The translations under genes were made by a program, and so were the position numbers. A DNA stretch of 48,546 nt from contig JAIRYN010000001.1 of NCBI GenBank assembly GCA_031267575.1, positions 1 to 48,546 of the forward strand. The letters run 5' to 3'. Source of the stretch: Synergistaceae bacterium (lineage in GTDB: Bacteria > Synergistota > Synergistia > Synergistales > Aminobacteriaceae). Each line of letters starts with the position of its first letter. The stretch's first letter is position 1. Below the pieces are notes generated by a model, which made no database searches, was not told the origin of the DNA, and saw nothing but the letters and a program-made list of their open reading frames with translations. Shown here piece after piece: positions 26,300 through 35,404 of this stretch.

Positions 26300-27943
26300 G
26301 TGCTGAAGCGACTTTCCATCCGAAACGTGGGAGGCATCAGCCACTGCGAACTCTCCTTCGAGAAAGGCTTCACTGTTATCACCGGTGAAAGCGGCGCGGG
26401 GAAGAGCAGCATCGTCCGTGCTATCGAGCTGGCGTCGGGAAAACGCGGACAGTCCGCCCTCATTCGCGCCGGAGAAGAAGAGGCCGCGGTGGACGTGGTT
26501 TTTCAGACGGACTGTCGATTATCAGGCCTGGATGAAGAACAGCAGCCCGCCGAAGGAACGTTTTTCGCGAAACGCAACTTGTCACGCAGTGGTCGAGGAC
26601 GCGCGATCCTCCAGGGAAGTCAGGTGCCCGTCGTTCTCTATGCGTCGTCGGTCGCCCAGTTGGTTCACATTCAAAGCCAGTTCGCACAACTGGAACTCCT
26701 GGACGCCGGGTGTCAGTTGACTATGGTGGATTCCTGCGGGCGCCAGGAACTGCGCGACGCTCTGAGCGAACTTCGAAACGTCTTTGAACAAGCCAGAATC
26801 AAAGAACGCGAGTTGAAAGACATCGCCACCCGCCGAGCGGAAATCGAGCAACGATACTCCAACGCCGCCGAAGTCGTTCCTCTGGTGAAAAAAGTCGATC
26901 CCACGACCGGACTGGAGGCCTCCTTAGAAAAAGACATTAGCGAACTCTCCAGCCGATTGACCGGCTTGGGCAAGATTGCCCAAGCTCTTGACCATCTGAC
27001 CGGCGGCCGGTCCGAACAGGGGCTTCTGGACGCTATGAACAACGTGGGCGGAACCCTGATCGAGTGCTTGCCCTCCGAGGAGGGAGAGATGGCGGCGCGC
27101 CTCTTGCGGGAAGGGCTGCAAAGTTTTCAGGACATCGCCGACCTCGCGCGAAGCCAGGCAGGGTCCCCCGATGCCTTAAGGCGGGAGATCGAGGCTTTGG
27201 AACAACGATTGGGGGCGCTTCGCAAACTAAAGCGCCTAGCCGGGGCAAAGAGCGAAGAAGACCTGTTAGCCTACTGCCAGGGGTCCACAGAGGGTATGTC
27301 CTGGTTGGAAGAAAGTTATGACCGATTGGAGAAAGTCGCTCAGGAGGCTCGAGAGCTGCGTCGCCGCGCCAACCAAGCGGCTATGACTCTGCGCGAGGAA
27401 CGCAAAAAAGCCGCTGAGACCTTGGAGGAACGGGTCAACGCGCTCTTTGAGGACTTGGCGATGGATGGCGTCGGCTTCGTGATACGTTTCGTCGAGCTGC
27501 CCAAGCTCCGGCGGGACGGAGCGGATGGAGTAGAGTTCACCCTCTTTACGGATAAACGCAGTGGAAAGGTGGACAAAATCGCCTCTGGAGGAGAATTGAG
27601 TCGCTTGCTTCTGGCCTTGCAACTTTCACTGCCCGACGAGTGGCTGCCTCCCACTCTGGTCTTCGACGAGGTGGAAGCAGGTTTGGGAGGGCGAGCTGCC
27701 GTGCTTTCCGGCCTCAAGCTCCAGGAGCTTTCACACCGGTGTCAGGTGCTGCTGGTAACCCACGAAGCCTCTATCGCCGCTTTAGGAGACCGGCATTTCG
27801 TCGTGCGCAAAGAGGACGGTGAGTCCCACTCCCATGAGGTAGAGGGCGAAGAGCGTGTCCGAGAGGTGGCCCGTATGCTCTCCGGCGACCCTGATCTTCC
27901 AGAGGCCCAAGAACACGCCCGTCGCCTACTGCGTTTGCCATAA
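26300..27943 (+). CDS. recN: DNA repair ATPase RecN
   Basis: 547 residues. SMC-like architecture: N-terminal Walker A ITGESGAGKSSIVRAIELASG, long coiled-coil segments between about 150 and 360, then a C-terminal half with GGELSRLLLALQL (signature), LVFDEVEAGLGGRAA (Walker B) and VLLVTHEASIAALGDRHF. RecN is recruited to double-strand breaks. The GTG start has aaGGAGtg eleven bases upstream, which overlaps the end of nadK. Slightly shorter than the usual 550-570 residues, with no missing motif. Last gene of the dxs operon. Confidence 0.92.
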   Translation: MLKRLSIRNVGGISHCELSFEKGFTVITGESGAGKSSIVRAIELASGKRGQSALIRAGEEEAAVDVVFQTDCRLSGLDEEQQPAEGTFFAKRNLSRSGRGRAILQGSQVPVVLYASSVAQLVHIQSQFAQLELLDAGCQLTMVDSCGRQELRDALSELRNVFEQARIKERELKDIATRRAEIEQRYSNAAEVVPLVKKVDPTTGLEASLEKDISELSSRLTGLGKIAQALDHLTGGRSEQGLLDAMNNVGGTLIECLPSEEGEMAARLLREGLQSFQDIADLARSQAGSPDALRREIEALEQRLGALRKLKRLAGAKSEEDLLAYCQGSTEGMSWLEESYDRLEKVAQEARELRRRANQAAMTLREERKKAAETLEERVNALFEDLAMDGVGFVIRFVELPKLRRDGADGVEFTLFTDKRSGKVDKIASGGELSRLLLALQLSLPDEWLPPTLVFDEVEAGLGGRAAVLSGLKLQELSHRCQVLLVTHEASIAALGDRHFVVRKEDGESHSHEVEGEERVREVARMLSGDPDLPEAQEHARRLLRLP

Positions 27944-27975
27944 ATTTGAGACGTCTGAATTTTGCGCCAGCCGCT

Positions 27976-28130
27976 CTATAAATTACCCTCTCCCTTCATT
28001 GGCTGAACATCTAAACACGGCGGGTCGTGTCTTAGTGTCTTTCTTAGTGTCTTTCTTAGTGTCTTGCTTAGTGTCTTTCTTAGTGTCTTGCTTTGTGTCT
28101 TTCTTTGTGTCTTGCTTTGTGTCTTGCTTT
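27976..28130. repeat. 12-nt tandem repeat, 8 full copies, abutting an IS605-type end
   Basis: Unit gtgtcttKcttW fills 28035-28130 (starts at 28035 and every 12 nt after), with a partial copy at 28027. The repeat stops where the T-run and right end of the IS605-type remnant begin. A reverse-strand frame through it would give KTLRKTQSK-type peptides, but nothing suggests that this is translated. The rest of the interval from 27944 shows no gene. Confidence 0.92.
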
Positions 28131-28166
28131 TTTTTGACATACTCCCACGATTAAAGTTGTGGGATT

Positions 28167-28310
28167 CTAAGATCGACAAAAACAGCCCACTGAAACCGGT
28201 CTTACGTCTTCTCCTTTAAAAGTGGATGTCCCCACTCTGAGAATATTTACAGCCACATTAATATCCCGGTCGTGTTCCGCCCCGCATCTCACGTTGATAA
28301 GCCATAAAAG
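28167..28310 (-). pseudogene. tnpB: TnpB C-terminal fragment
   Basis: Only the last roughly 45 codons of a TnpB are recognisable (CGAEHDRDINVAVNILRVG onwards). The DRDIN stretch holds the last RuvC-type Asp of the family. The codons upstream, to 28412, are not TnpB-like and come from the fused repeat sequence, so this is a stub and not a gene. Confidence 0.75.
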
Positions 28311-28341
28311 GAGTTTAATATGAAAAAGGAGGTTAATATGA
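28306..28341 (+). repeat. 18-nt tandem duplication of a ribosome-binding site plus ATG
   Basis: Units aaaaggagtttaatatga (28306) and aaaaggaggttaatatga (28324) each contain a Shine-Dalgarno box and an ATG. The following frame is short: MKVDI then TGA. Confidence 0.8.
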
Positions 28342-28381
28342 AAGTAGACATATGACAAGAAACCAAATACAAAACAAACGC
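28342..28381. repeat. 40-nt dispersed repeat, copy A (copy B at 43791-43830)
   Basis: 38 of 40 bases match 43791-43830 in the same orientation. In copy B the frame reads VDIWQEIKYKTN; here the Trp codon is TGA. It may be the start of a lost gene that inserted elements have interrupted. Confidence 0.85.
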
Positions 28382-28637
28382 CGCCATTGGCGGCGTTGCG
28401 GTTTTCATCCAATCTCAGCCAACGGCTAAGCCGTTGGCTTTCTCATCACTTTATTGTAAGCTGTCTTTATTTTAACAAAAATCATTTCGGAGATACAGAA
28501 GATCGAAGGCGTTTAAAGCGCCGATATGTCCAATAAAATTGTCTTTCAAGAGTTTAAACGTATTTTTATGACACGAAATTTGAGTTATGATTGCACGAGT
28601 GCTTTGAAGTAGTTTGAGGAACTTGCGAGGGAGTAAA

Positions 28638-31600
28638 GTGGAAAAAATTTTAAAATATCTCGGCAATGCCACGGAAAAATTTTTGGCCGTGTTGGGTATG
28701 CGTTTAGGACTTCGGACAAGACTTATCGTCGTTTTTCTGGTCATTAAGGTCATTCCTCTCATTACCCTATCCATTATCGCGTGGCAGCAAATTATTACAC
28801 TAGGACAGATGCTACGAACCAAGGCTATGAACGACTCTACTGTAGCTCTGAACGCCAACGCTATCGAAAATGTCGAACGCATGACGACAGATATGGCATC
28901 AAGGGTCGCCGAGTTTCTTTACGGGCGCGACGACGACATTCTTTTTCTCTCTGGCATGAAACCGTCGGAGGAACTCTACCGCCAATTCATCGACAGCAAC
29001 ACCAGGAGGCTCGTCAAAGAGAGCAAATGGAAACTCGCCCCCGATGGTATGTCCTGGGTTCCCGCCCTCTCGGTGTTTCCCCAAGAGGGCGGAGGCGTGT
29101 CCACCAACCCCGAAAACAACGATGTCGTGGACGGGGCGAGTTATCACTATCGCCCGCCAGAGAGCTTCGAATATAAAGACATTCCCCTTTACGACGAGAT
29201 AACATTCGTCGCCCTCGACGGAATGGAGAAAATCAAACTGCTCTCATCGTCGCCGCGCAAAATTTCTTACCCTATGAGCCCGGAGCTGGGGAATATCGCC
29301 GAAAGCAAGAACACTTATGTGGGTGGAGAAGTCTATTTCGAGGAGTTGAAAAAGCTCAGACCCGGTGAGATATACGTGTCGGATGTGGTCGGCGCTTATG
29401 TGAGATCGCATTTTATCGGCATGTATACGCCCAAGCAGATGATCGTAAACCTGATCAACGTGGAAATCGCGGGGCTGAACGGCATGGAAGCTCCCAATCG
29501 CGCCACTGGCCTCATACAAAGCCTGACGAATCTGAAAAACAGTGAGATACCGGCATTGTCCATTCCAGAAAATGACTATCAAGAAGTGAATAATCTAACC
29601 CAAAAAGCCGTGAGGGATCGACTTGAGGCCATAAAAAACACCGCGAAGGCCAAAGGATTCGAGGACAGGCTAGAGGCGTTGATCCAGCGGGTGGAGGCGG
29701 TCCGCTTCTACCCCGAACAGGAAGCCTACGCCGGCAAGGAAAATCCGAACGGAAGGCGTTTCGAGGGCATCGTCCGCTGGGCTACTCCGGTGACGGACGA
29801 CGGATCCAAGACGGGCAATATCATCGGCTATGTCACGTTTGCCCTGAATCACGACCACATCATGGAGATAACGGACCACGTTACCCCCATGAGCAATCGC
29901 TATACGGAACTGCCCAGCGCTTACGACGGAAATTACGCCTTCATCTGGGACTATCAATGCCGCAACATCTGCCATCCCAGACATCACTCGATCGTAGGGT
30001 TGGACCCGGAGACCGGGACTCCTGAAATTCCGTGGCTCGAATCTTCGATCTATGAGGATCTGCTCAAAAAAATCGGGGGAAATGATTTGAAGGACCTGGA
30101 GGAAAACTGGCCTACGCTCCTCAACCAGCGGCCCACCTCTGAACTCATCAAAGGGCAAAAAACCTTCGACGGGCAATCAAGAACAAAGAGGCCGGCTTTG
30201 CCTCTGACTCAGGCGGGACTGGTGGGACTCGATGGACGTTACCTCAATACGGCTCCTCAGTGCACGGGTTGGATGGACCTGACGAAAGATGGAGGGTCCG
30301 GTTCCTTTTACATCCTCTGGAGCGGTCTGTATAAGCTCACCACCGCTGCCGCGATTCCTTACTACACCGGACAGTACGCTCCGTCGGAGGCCAATGGATT
30401 CTCCAAACGCGGTTTCGCCATCGTGACCATTGGCGCGGGACTCGAAGACTTCCAGGCTCCGGTTAGGGCGACGGAAACGGCACTTGAATCGGTCGTCGAG
30501 GATAACCTCAAAAGTACGTTCGCGCGGCTCATGGCAACCACCTTGATTCTGATCGCTGCAGTGATGTTCGTGGCGATATGGATCGCGTCGTTCCTAACGG
30601 ACAACATCACCCGGCTTATCGAAGGTATCTCCCGTTTCAGAGCTGGCGAAAGACAATTCCGTTTTAACACCACGATGAAAGACGAGTTCGACATCTTGGC
30701 AAACTCCTTCGACGATATGGCCGACAGCATTGTGGACAGCATGAACAGCCCTCTAACCATCACCGATATGAACCTCAAAATCATCTACATGAACGAATAC
30801 GGGCTTACGTACCGGGAGAAGACCTTGGACCAGGTCGTGGGTTCTCCTTACATCGAGAACAACATCTATCCCTTCGGCTCAAAATACTGCCCACTGACGG
30901 CGCTCCAGGAAGGACGCGAGGCGGAAGTTTACTACCACGAAAATGCCAACCAATATATCCATGGCACTGCCTATTATTTATTGGATAAAAATGGTGAAAG
31001 GATTGGCTATATCGTGGTGACCACCGATGTTACCGAGATGCAACAGGCGAGGGAGAAAGCAGAACAAGCCAGCCGCGCGAAGAGCGATTTCCTTTCAAAC
31101 ATGAGCCATGAGATGAGGACCCCAATGAACGCCATCATCGGAATGACCTCCATCGGCAGGTCGGCGTCAAACATCGAGAAAAAGGATTACGCCTTCGCGA
31201 AAATCGGAGACGCCTCGGCACATCTTTTAGGGGTTATTAACGATATTCTCGACATGTCGAAAATAGAGGCAAACAAATTCGAGCTTTCTCTGGTGGAGTT
31301 TTCTTTTGAAAAGATGCTCCAAAAGGTGGTGAACGTCATCAACTTCCGCGTGGAGGAAAAGGGGCTGAACTTCTCCGCCCACCTAGATGGCGCCATTCCC
31401 CGCACACTGATTGGGGACGATCAGCGTTTGGCTCAGGTGCTGGCAAACCTGCTTTCCAACGCCGTAAAGTTCACACCGGAAGGAGGATCTATTCGACTCG
31501 ACGCCTGCCTCCTCAAAGAGGAAAACGGCAAGTGCGCCATCCAAATGAAGGTCATAGATAGCGGCATAGGAATCAGCTCGGAACAACAGCGCCGATTATT

Positions 31601-32609
31601 CCGCTCCTTCGAGCAGGCCGAAAGCAGCACATCCCGCAAGTTCGGCGGAACGGGGCTCGGACTCGCGATTTCCAAGCGCATTGTCGATATGATGGGCGGC
31701 AGAATATGGGTAGAATCCAAGCAAGGAAAAGGTTCCACGTTTGCCTTCACCATGGAAGCCGCTCGAGGCGCCGAAAAATACGCCAGCCTATTGCGCCCAG
31801 GGGTGAACTGGGAAAATATCCGGGTATTGGTGGTCGATGACGACTTAGAGGTTTGCCAATACTTCTCCGAGATCGCGAATCAATTGGAGGTCGCTTGTGA
31901 CACGGCCACCGGAGGCAAGGAAGCCCTTACCTTCATTGAAAAGAACGGTCCTTATGACATTTATTTCGTGGATTGGAAAATGCCCGACATGGACGGGATC
32001 GCTTTTTCCAGGCGAGTCAAGGAGAAATGGAAGGATAAGTCTGTGGTGGTGATGATCTCCGCCGCAGAGTGGAACGCTATAGAAGACGAGGCGAAAAGCG
32101 TAGGAGTGAATAAATTTTTACCGAAACCCATCTTTTCCTCAGACATCGCCGACTGTATCAACGAATGTTTGGAGGCGGTTGGCTCGGAAAGTACGCCGGC
32201 GGGGGAAAAAGGGGAAGACGGCGACGATTTTAAAAATCGCCGCGTTTTGCTGGTGGAGGATGTGGAGATTAATCGCGAGATCGTCTTGGCCCTCCTTGAA
32301 CCGGTGAATTTGATGATCGACTGCGCGGAAAACGGTGTCGAAGCGGTGAAAATGTTTGCCGACGCGCCGGGAAAATACGAGATGATCTTCATGGACATGC
32401 AGATGCCAGAGATGAACGGTCTGGAGGCCACTCGGCGCATACGAGCTATGGACGCGCTCAACGCGAAGACAATCCCCGTCGTGGCCATGACCGCCAACGT
32501 TTTCCGCGAGGACATTGAAAATTGCATAGAGGCGGGCATGAACGATCACATCGGCAAACCCTTTAATCTGGAAGAAGTTTTGATCAAATTGCGCAAATAT
32601 CTCTCTTGA
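28638..32609 (+). CDS. Hybrid sensor histidine kinase with large extracytoplasmic sensor and two receiver domains
   Basis: About 1323 residues. Start GTG at 28638, with GAGGGAG just upstream. Order: membrane span ~27-50; extracytoplasmic sensor ~50-630 (Cache-like character, no named family recognised); second span LMATTLILIAAVMFVAIWIA ~631-653; HAMP; PAS-like segment ~710-810 ending in VTTDVTEMQQAREKAEQ; HisKA with FLSNMSHEMRTPMNAIIGM (phospho-His ~824); HATPase with N box LANLLSNAVKFTPEGG and GGTGLGLAIS; receiver 1 with Asp ~1112 (FVDWKMPDMDG); receiver 2 with Asp ~1253 (FMDMQMPEMNG). No Hpt domain, so an external phosphotransfer partner would be needed. No response regulator gene is adjacent; the signal is unknown. 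Confidence 0.93.
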   Translation: MEKILKYLGNATEKFLAVLGMRLGLRTRLIVVFLVIKVIPLITLSIIAWQQIITLGQMLRTKAMNDSTVALNANAIENVERMTTDMASRVAEFLYGRDDDILFLSGMKPSEELYRQFIDSNTRRLVKESKWKLAPDGMSWVPALSVFPQEGGGVSTNPENNDVVDGASYHYRPPESFEYKDIPLYDEITFVALDGMEKIKLLSSSPRKISYPMSPELGNIAESKNTYVGGEVYFEELKKLRPGEIYVSDVVGAYVRSHFIGMYTPKQMIVNLINVEIAGLNGMEAPNRATGLIQSLTNLKNSEIPALSIPENDYQEVNNLTQKAVRDRLEAIKNTAKAKGFEDRLEALIQRVEAVRFYPEQEAYAGKENPNGRRFEGIVRWATPVTDDGSKTGNIIGYVTFALNHDHIMEITDHVTPMSNRYTELPSAYDGNYAFIWDYQCRNICHPRHHSIVGLDPETGTPEIPWLESSIYEDLLKKIGGNDLKDLEENWPTLLNQRPTSELIKGQKTFDGQSRTKRPALPLTQAGLVGLDGRYLNTAPQCTGWMDLTKDGGSGSFYILWSGLYKLTTAAAIPYYTGQYAPSEANGFSKRGFAIVTIGAGLEDFQAPVRATETALESVVEDNLKSTFARLMATTLILIAAVMFVAIWIASFLTDNITRLIEGISRFRAGERQFRFNTTMKDEFDILANSFDDMADSIVDSMNSPLTITDMNLKIIYMNEYGLTYREKTLDQVVGSPYIENNIYPFGSKYCPLTALQEGREAEVYYHENANQYIHGTAYYLLDKNGERIGYIVVTTDVTEMQQAREKAEQASRAKSDFLSNMSHEMRTPMNAIIGMTSIGRSASNIEKKDYAFAKIGDASAHLLGVINDILDMSKIEANKFELSLVEFSFEKMLQKVVNVINFRVEEKGLNFSAHLDGAIPRTLIGDDQRLAQVLANLLSNAVKFTPEGGSIRLDACLLKEENGKCAIQMKVIDSGIGISSEQQRRLFRSFEQAESSTSRKFGGTGLGLAISKRIVDMMGGRIWVESKQGKGSTFAFTMEAARGAEKYASLLRPGVNWENIRVLVVDDDLEVCQYFSEIANQLEVACDTATGGKEALTFIEKNGPYDIYFVDWKMPDMDGIAFSRRVKEKWKDKSVVVMISAAEWNAIEDEAKSVGVNKFLPKPIFSSDIADCINECLEAVGSESTPAGEKGEDGDDFKNRRVLLVEDVEINREIVLALLEPVNLMIDCAENGVEAVKMFADAPGKYEMIFMDMQMPEMNGLEATRRIRAMDALNAKTIPVVAMTANVFREDIENCIEAGMNDHIGKPFNLEEVLIKLRKYLS

Positions 32610-32621
32610 GCGGGGTGTAAG

Positions 32622-33362
32622 ATGGGATTTTTCGAGAAGGTGATCGACGCCGCGCATAAATGTGAAAACGCTTCGGTGTCGAAGTTGGTTTTAGGTTGGC
32701 ACGCCAGCGTCGTCGTTGCCGACGACGGTCGATGGGGCGTTGGGTGCGTACCCAACTCTCTGAAAGAAGCCCACACGGCCCGGGAGTCTCATACGACCCA
32801 ATTGCTCGAAGGCTCCCTTGTCCAACTGGCGGAATTGATCGTCTCTCCCTTCCCCCAAGAATTTGCGGCGGCCACGGCGGCTTGTTCGGCGCTTCTGCCG
32901 TTTCCCGACGGCGGGTTCCGTCTGGACGTCATTATGCCCTGCGCCCGGGGAGATAGAGTGGCCGTACTGGGGTACGAGCGGGAACTGGTTTCCCTGATGC
33001 GGGACTGGGGTTGGAAGCTGGCCATCTTCGACGACAACCGTCAGGGACCGGACTGTTTCCCGCAAAAGGATTTTCCATCGGCAATCCAGGAAGCGGAGTG
33101 GGTATGGCTTTCACCCGAGGCCATACGCGACCGTTGGTTAATCTCCACAGCGGACGTCTTGATGGGGAAAAAAGGCTGTTTTCTCCAGGGGCCCGGATTG
33201 CCCTGGTTGCGCGAGTGTTTCGCCTCTATGAACGTTACCCACCTCATTGCCCCTCAAGCGGCAGGTGACGTAGAAGCCATCTGCGCCCGTCTCTCCGCCG
33301 GAGGGGATCCTTGGCTTTGCCCCGACCTGGAATGGCGCGTTCATTTCACCTACACAAGCTGA
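32622..33362 (+). CDS. DUF364-like protein (putative heavy-metal-chelation family)
   Basis: 246 residues, no membrane spans. The N-terminus has SKLVLGWHASVVVADDGRWGVG, an enolase-N-like pattern, and QEFAAATAACSALLPFP resembles the helix before the Rossmann-like half in DUF4213/DUF364 proteins. GDRVAVLGYERELV and WVWLSPEAIRDRWL correspond to the later conserved strands. Related proteins are often near metal or molybdenum/iron transport genes, which are not seen here. It begins 12 nt after the kinase stop, so it is probably co-transcribed with the sensor kinase. The family assignment is by pattern and is tentative. Confidence 0.55.
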   Translation: MGFFEKVIDAAHKCENASVSKLVLGWHASVVVADDGRWGVGCVPNSLKEAHTARESHTTQLLEGSLVQLAELIVSPFPQEFAAATAACSALLPFPDGGFRLDVIMPCARGDRVAVLGYERELVSLMRDWGWKLAIFDDNRQGPDCFPQKDFPSAIQEAEWVWLSPEAIRDRWLISTADVLMGKKGCFLQGPGLPWLRECFASMNVTHLIAPQAAGDVEAICARLSAGGDPWLCPDLEWRVHFTYTS

Positions 33363-33410
33363 ATAGGAGACGCCCGTCAACCGAGCGCCCCCTGTCCTGA
33401 GAAGAGCTCT

Positions 33411-35363
33411 TTAGCTCTTTAAGGGCGAGAACTCCGCCTTGCAGACAGACTTGAACATATCAAGGGACATGCTGCCCAGGTCGCCTTTGACACGCTCGCG
33501 GACCGCGACCTGACGCGACTCCACTTCTTTGTCCCCGACCACGATCATGTAGGGTACTTTTTGCAGTTGAGCGTCTCGTATTCGCTTACCCAGTTTCTCG
33601 TCTCGACCGTCGATCTCCACCCGCAGACCCCAGCCTTTGAAGATCTCGGCCAGCTCTTGGACAAACTTTTCGTGGGATACGCAGTTCTCAGGGGAGGCGG
33701 ACCCTGAGGTTTGGATGGGAATGAGCTTGACCTGCACTGGCGCGATCCAGAACGGGAATGCTCCTGCGTAGTGCTCGATCAGGATACCCAGGAACCGCTC
33801 GACGCTGCCCAAGACCGTCCGGTGCAGCATGACGGGACGGTGCTCTTTCCCATCCGCCCCCACGTAGGTCAGGTCGAAGCGCTCCGGCATTTGGAAATCG
33901 AGCTGGATGGTGCCGCACTGCCAGGTCCTGCCGATGCAGTCCTCCAGATGGAAGTCGATTTTTGGCCCGTAGAAGGCGCCATCGCCCTCGTTGACGCGAT
34001 AGGGTATTTCGGAGGACTCCAGGGCCTCTCTCAGAGCATCCTCCGCCGCCTCCCATTGTGCGGCCTCCCCCATAGAATTTTCTGGGCGGGTGGAAAGCTC
34101 AACCCTGTAGTTGAAACCGAACACGTCCTTGTAAATGTAGTCGCACAGGGCCATGATTCCGATCACCCCTTGTTTGACCTGATCGGGCGTGCAGTACAGG
34201 TGAGCGTCGTCCTGGGTGAAACAACGCACGCGCATCAGTCCGTGCAAAGCACCGCTGCGCTCGTGGCGGTGCACAATGCCCAGCTCCGCCATCTTGAGGG
34301 GCAGGTCCCGGTAGCTATGGATCTGAGATTTGTAAACCAACATTCCGCCGGGGCAGTTCATCGGCTTTATGGCGAAGGGCTTTTCGTCGATCTCCGTGAA
34401 GTACATGTTTTCCTTGTAATGATCCCAGTGCCCAGATTGGAGCCAGAGGGAACGGTCTAGGATGAGAGGAGTGCGGATTTCATCGTAACCTCGTTTCGTG
34501 TGTTCGCGGCGCCAGAAGTCCAGCAAACAGTTGATGATGACCATTCCCTTGGGGTGGAAGAAGGGAAACCCCTGCCCTTCGTCGTGGAGGCTGAAGAGAT
34601 CCAGTTCCTTACCCAGCTTCCGATGGTCGCGGAGCTTTGCCTCTTCCAGCCGCCGCAGATGTTCCTTCAATTCCTCCGGCGTGGCGAAGGCCGTCCCGTA
34701 AATTCGGGTCAACATGACGTTCTTTTCGTTGCCGCGCCAGTACGCGCCGGCCAGGGAGAGCAGTTTGAAGTTCCGAAGCCAGGACGTGTCCGGTACGTGG
34801 GGCCCTCGACAGAGGTCTACATAGTCTCCTTGTTTGTAGATCGACACGGTAGGGACATCCAGCTCCGAAATCAGCTCCACCTTATAAAGATCCCCGCGCT
34901 TCTGGAAAAATGTCAAGGCCTCGTCTTTTGCCATATCGACCCTTTCGATTTTCTCCCCTGAGCCGGCCAATTTGCGCATCTCCTCCTCGATCGCGGGCAA
35001 GTCCTGATCCGTCAAGGGAGTTGGAAGGTCGATGTCGTAGTAAAATCCATCTTTAACGCAGGGGCCGATTCCGAACTTGGCTCCTGGATGGAGCCTTTCG
35101 ACCGCCTGAGCCATTAGGTGCGCCGTGGAGTGGCGCAAAATTTCGAGCCCTTCTTCCGAAGTCGCCAGTACGGGCTCGATAGCAAGAGCGGAATGAACGC
35201 CCTCGTTCTTCGGAAAAATCTCCCGACTGAGGTCCAACAACTCCCCTTCCACCTTACCCGCCAGAGCTTTTTTCAAGAGCCCCAACTCGGCCAAGATTTC
35301 GGACACCCTCACCGATTCCTTCCGCAACTCGCAGGACTTCCCCTTGTTCTCGAACTTCAACAT
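33411..35363 (-). CDS. thrS: Threonyl-tRNA synthetase
   Basis: About 650 residues. N-terminal TGS-like domain (short, degenerate), editing-associated domain with HSTAHLMAQAVERLHPG and FGIGPCVKDGFYYDID, class II core with motif 2 region MNCPGGMLVYKSQIHSYRDLP (zinc Cys), RHERSGALHGLMRVRCFTQDDAHLYC, motif 3 TVLGSVERFLGILIEHY and a C-terminal anticodon-binding domain. It charges tRNA-Thr. I prefer the ATG at 35363 (MLKFENKG), nine bases from GGGGG; the ATG at 35369 is possible. A longer frame reaches into the T-box terminator and cannot be right. It is controlled by the T-box leader upstream. Convergent with the DUF364-like gene. Confidence 0.95.
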   Translation of the reverse strand: MLKFENKGKSCELRKESVRVSEILAELGLLKKALAGKVEGELLDLSREIFPKNEGVHSALAIEPVLATSEEGLEILRHSTAHLMAQAVERLHPGAKFGIGPCVKDGFYYDIDLPTPLTDQDLPAIEEEMRKLAGSGEKIERVDMAKDEALTFFQKRGDLYKVELISELDVPTVSIYKQGDYVDLCRGPHVPDTSWLRNFKLLSLAGAYWRGNEKNVMLTRIYGTAFATPEELKEHLRRLEEAKLRDHRKLGKELDLFSLHDEGQGFPFFHPKGMVIINCLLDFWRREHTKRGYDEIRTPLILDRSLWLQSGHWDHYKENMYFTEIDEKPFAIKPMNCPGGMLVYKSQIHSYRDLPLKMAELGIVHRHERSGALHGLMRVRCFTQDDAHLYCTPDQVKQGVIGIMALCDYIYKDVFGFNYRVELSTRPENSMGEAAQWEAAEDALREALESSEIPYRVNEGDGAFYGPKIDFHLEDCIGRTWQCGTIQLDFQMPERFDLTYVGADGKEHRPVMLHRTVLGSVERFLGILIEHYAGAFPFWIAPVQVKLIPIQTSGSASPENCVSHEKFVQELAEIFKGWGLRVEIDGRDEKLGKRIRDAQLQKVPYMIVVGDKEVESRQVAVRERVKGDLGSMSLDMFKSVCKAEFSPLKS

Positions 35364-35404
35364 CTCCATTATCCCCCAATCCAAATATGAAACAATCCAA
35401 ATAT

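Larger units (their letters stand above)
28136..28439 (-). mobile_element. IS200/IS605-type remnant with TnpB C-terminal stub and hairpin ends
   Basis: On the minus strand: a hairpin at 28417-28439 (11-bp arms, core CCAACGGCT/AGCCGTTGG), a second at 28377-28397 (AACGCCGCC/GGCGGCGTT), then the TnpB tail VRCGAEHDRDINVAVNIL...GEDVRPVSVGC ending at the TAG at 28169-28167, then the hairpin CCCAC/GTGGG at 28144-28163 and the end GGGAGTATGTCA. The tail matches the zinc-ribbon and DRD region of TnpB. No transposase and no catalytic TnpB core remain, so the unit is non-autonomous. A near-copy of the same tail and end occurs at 44027-44132. Confidence 0.7.

Noticed and set aside
28035-28130. CRISPR or iteron array from the 12-nt repeats
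   Set aside because: Too short, contiguous and pyrimidine-rich; no replication gene is near.
27976-28179. 67-codon KTLRK-repeat protein on the minus strand
   Set aside because: It is made of the 12-nt tandem repeat and an IS605-type end; no start signal.
33401-33420. Bidirectional terminator between the DUF364-like gene and thrS
   Set aside because: AAGAGCT/AGCTCTT hairpin overlaps the thrS stop and has no proper T run on either side; too weak to call.
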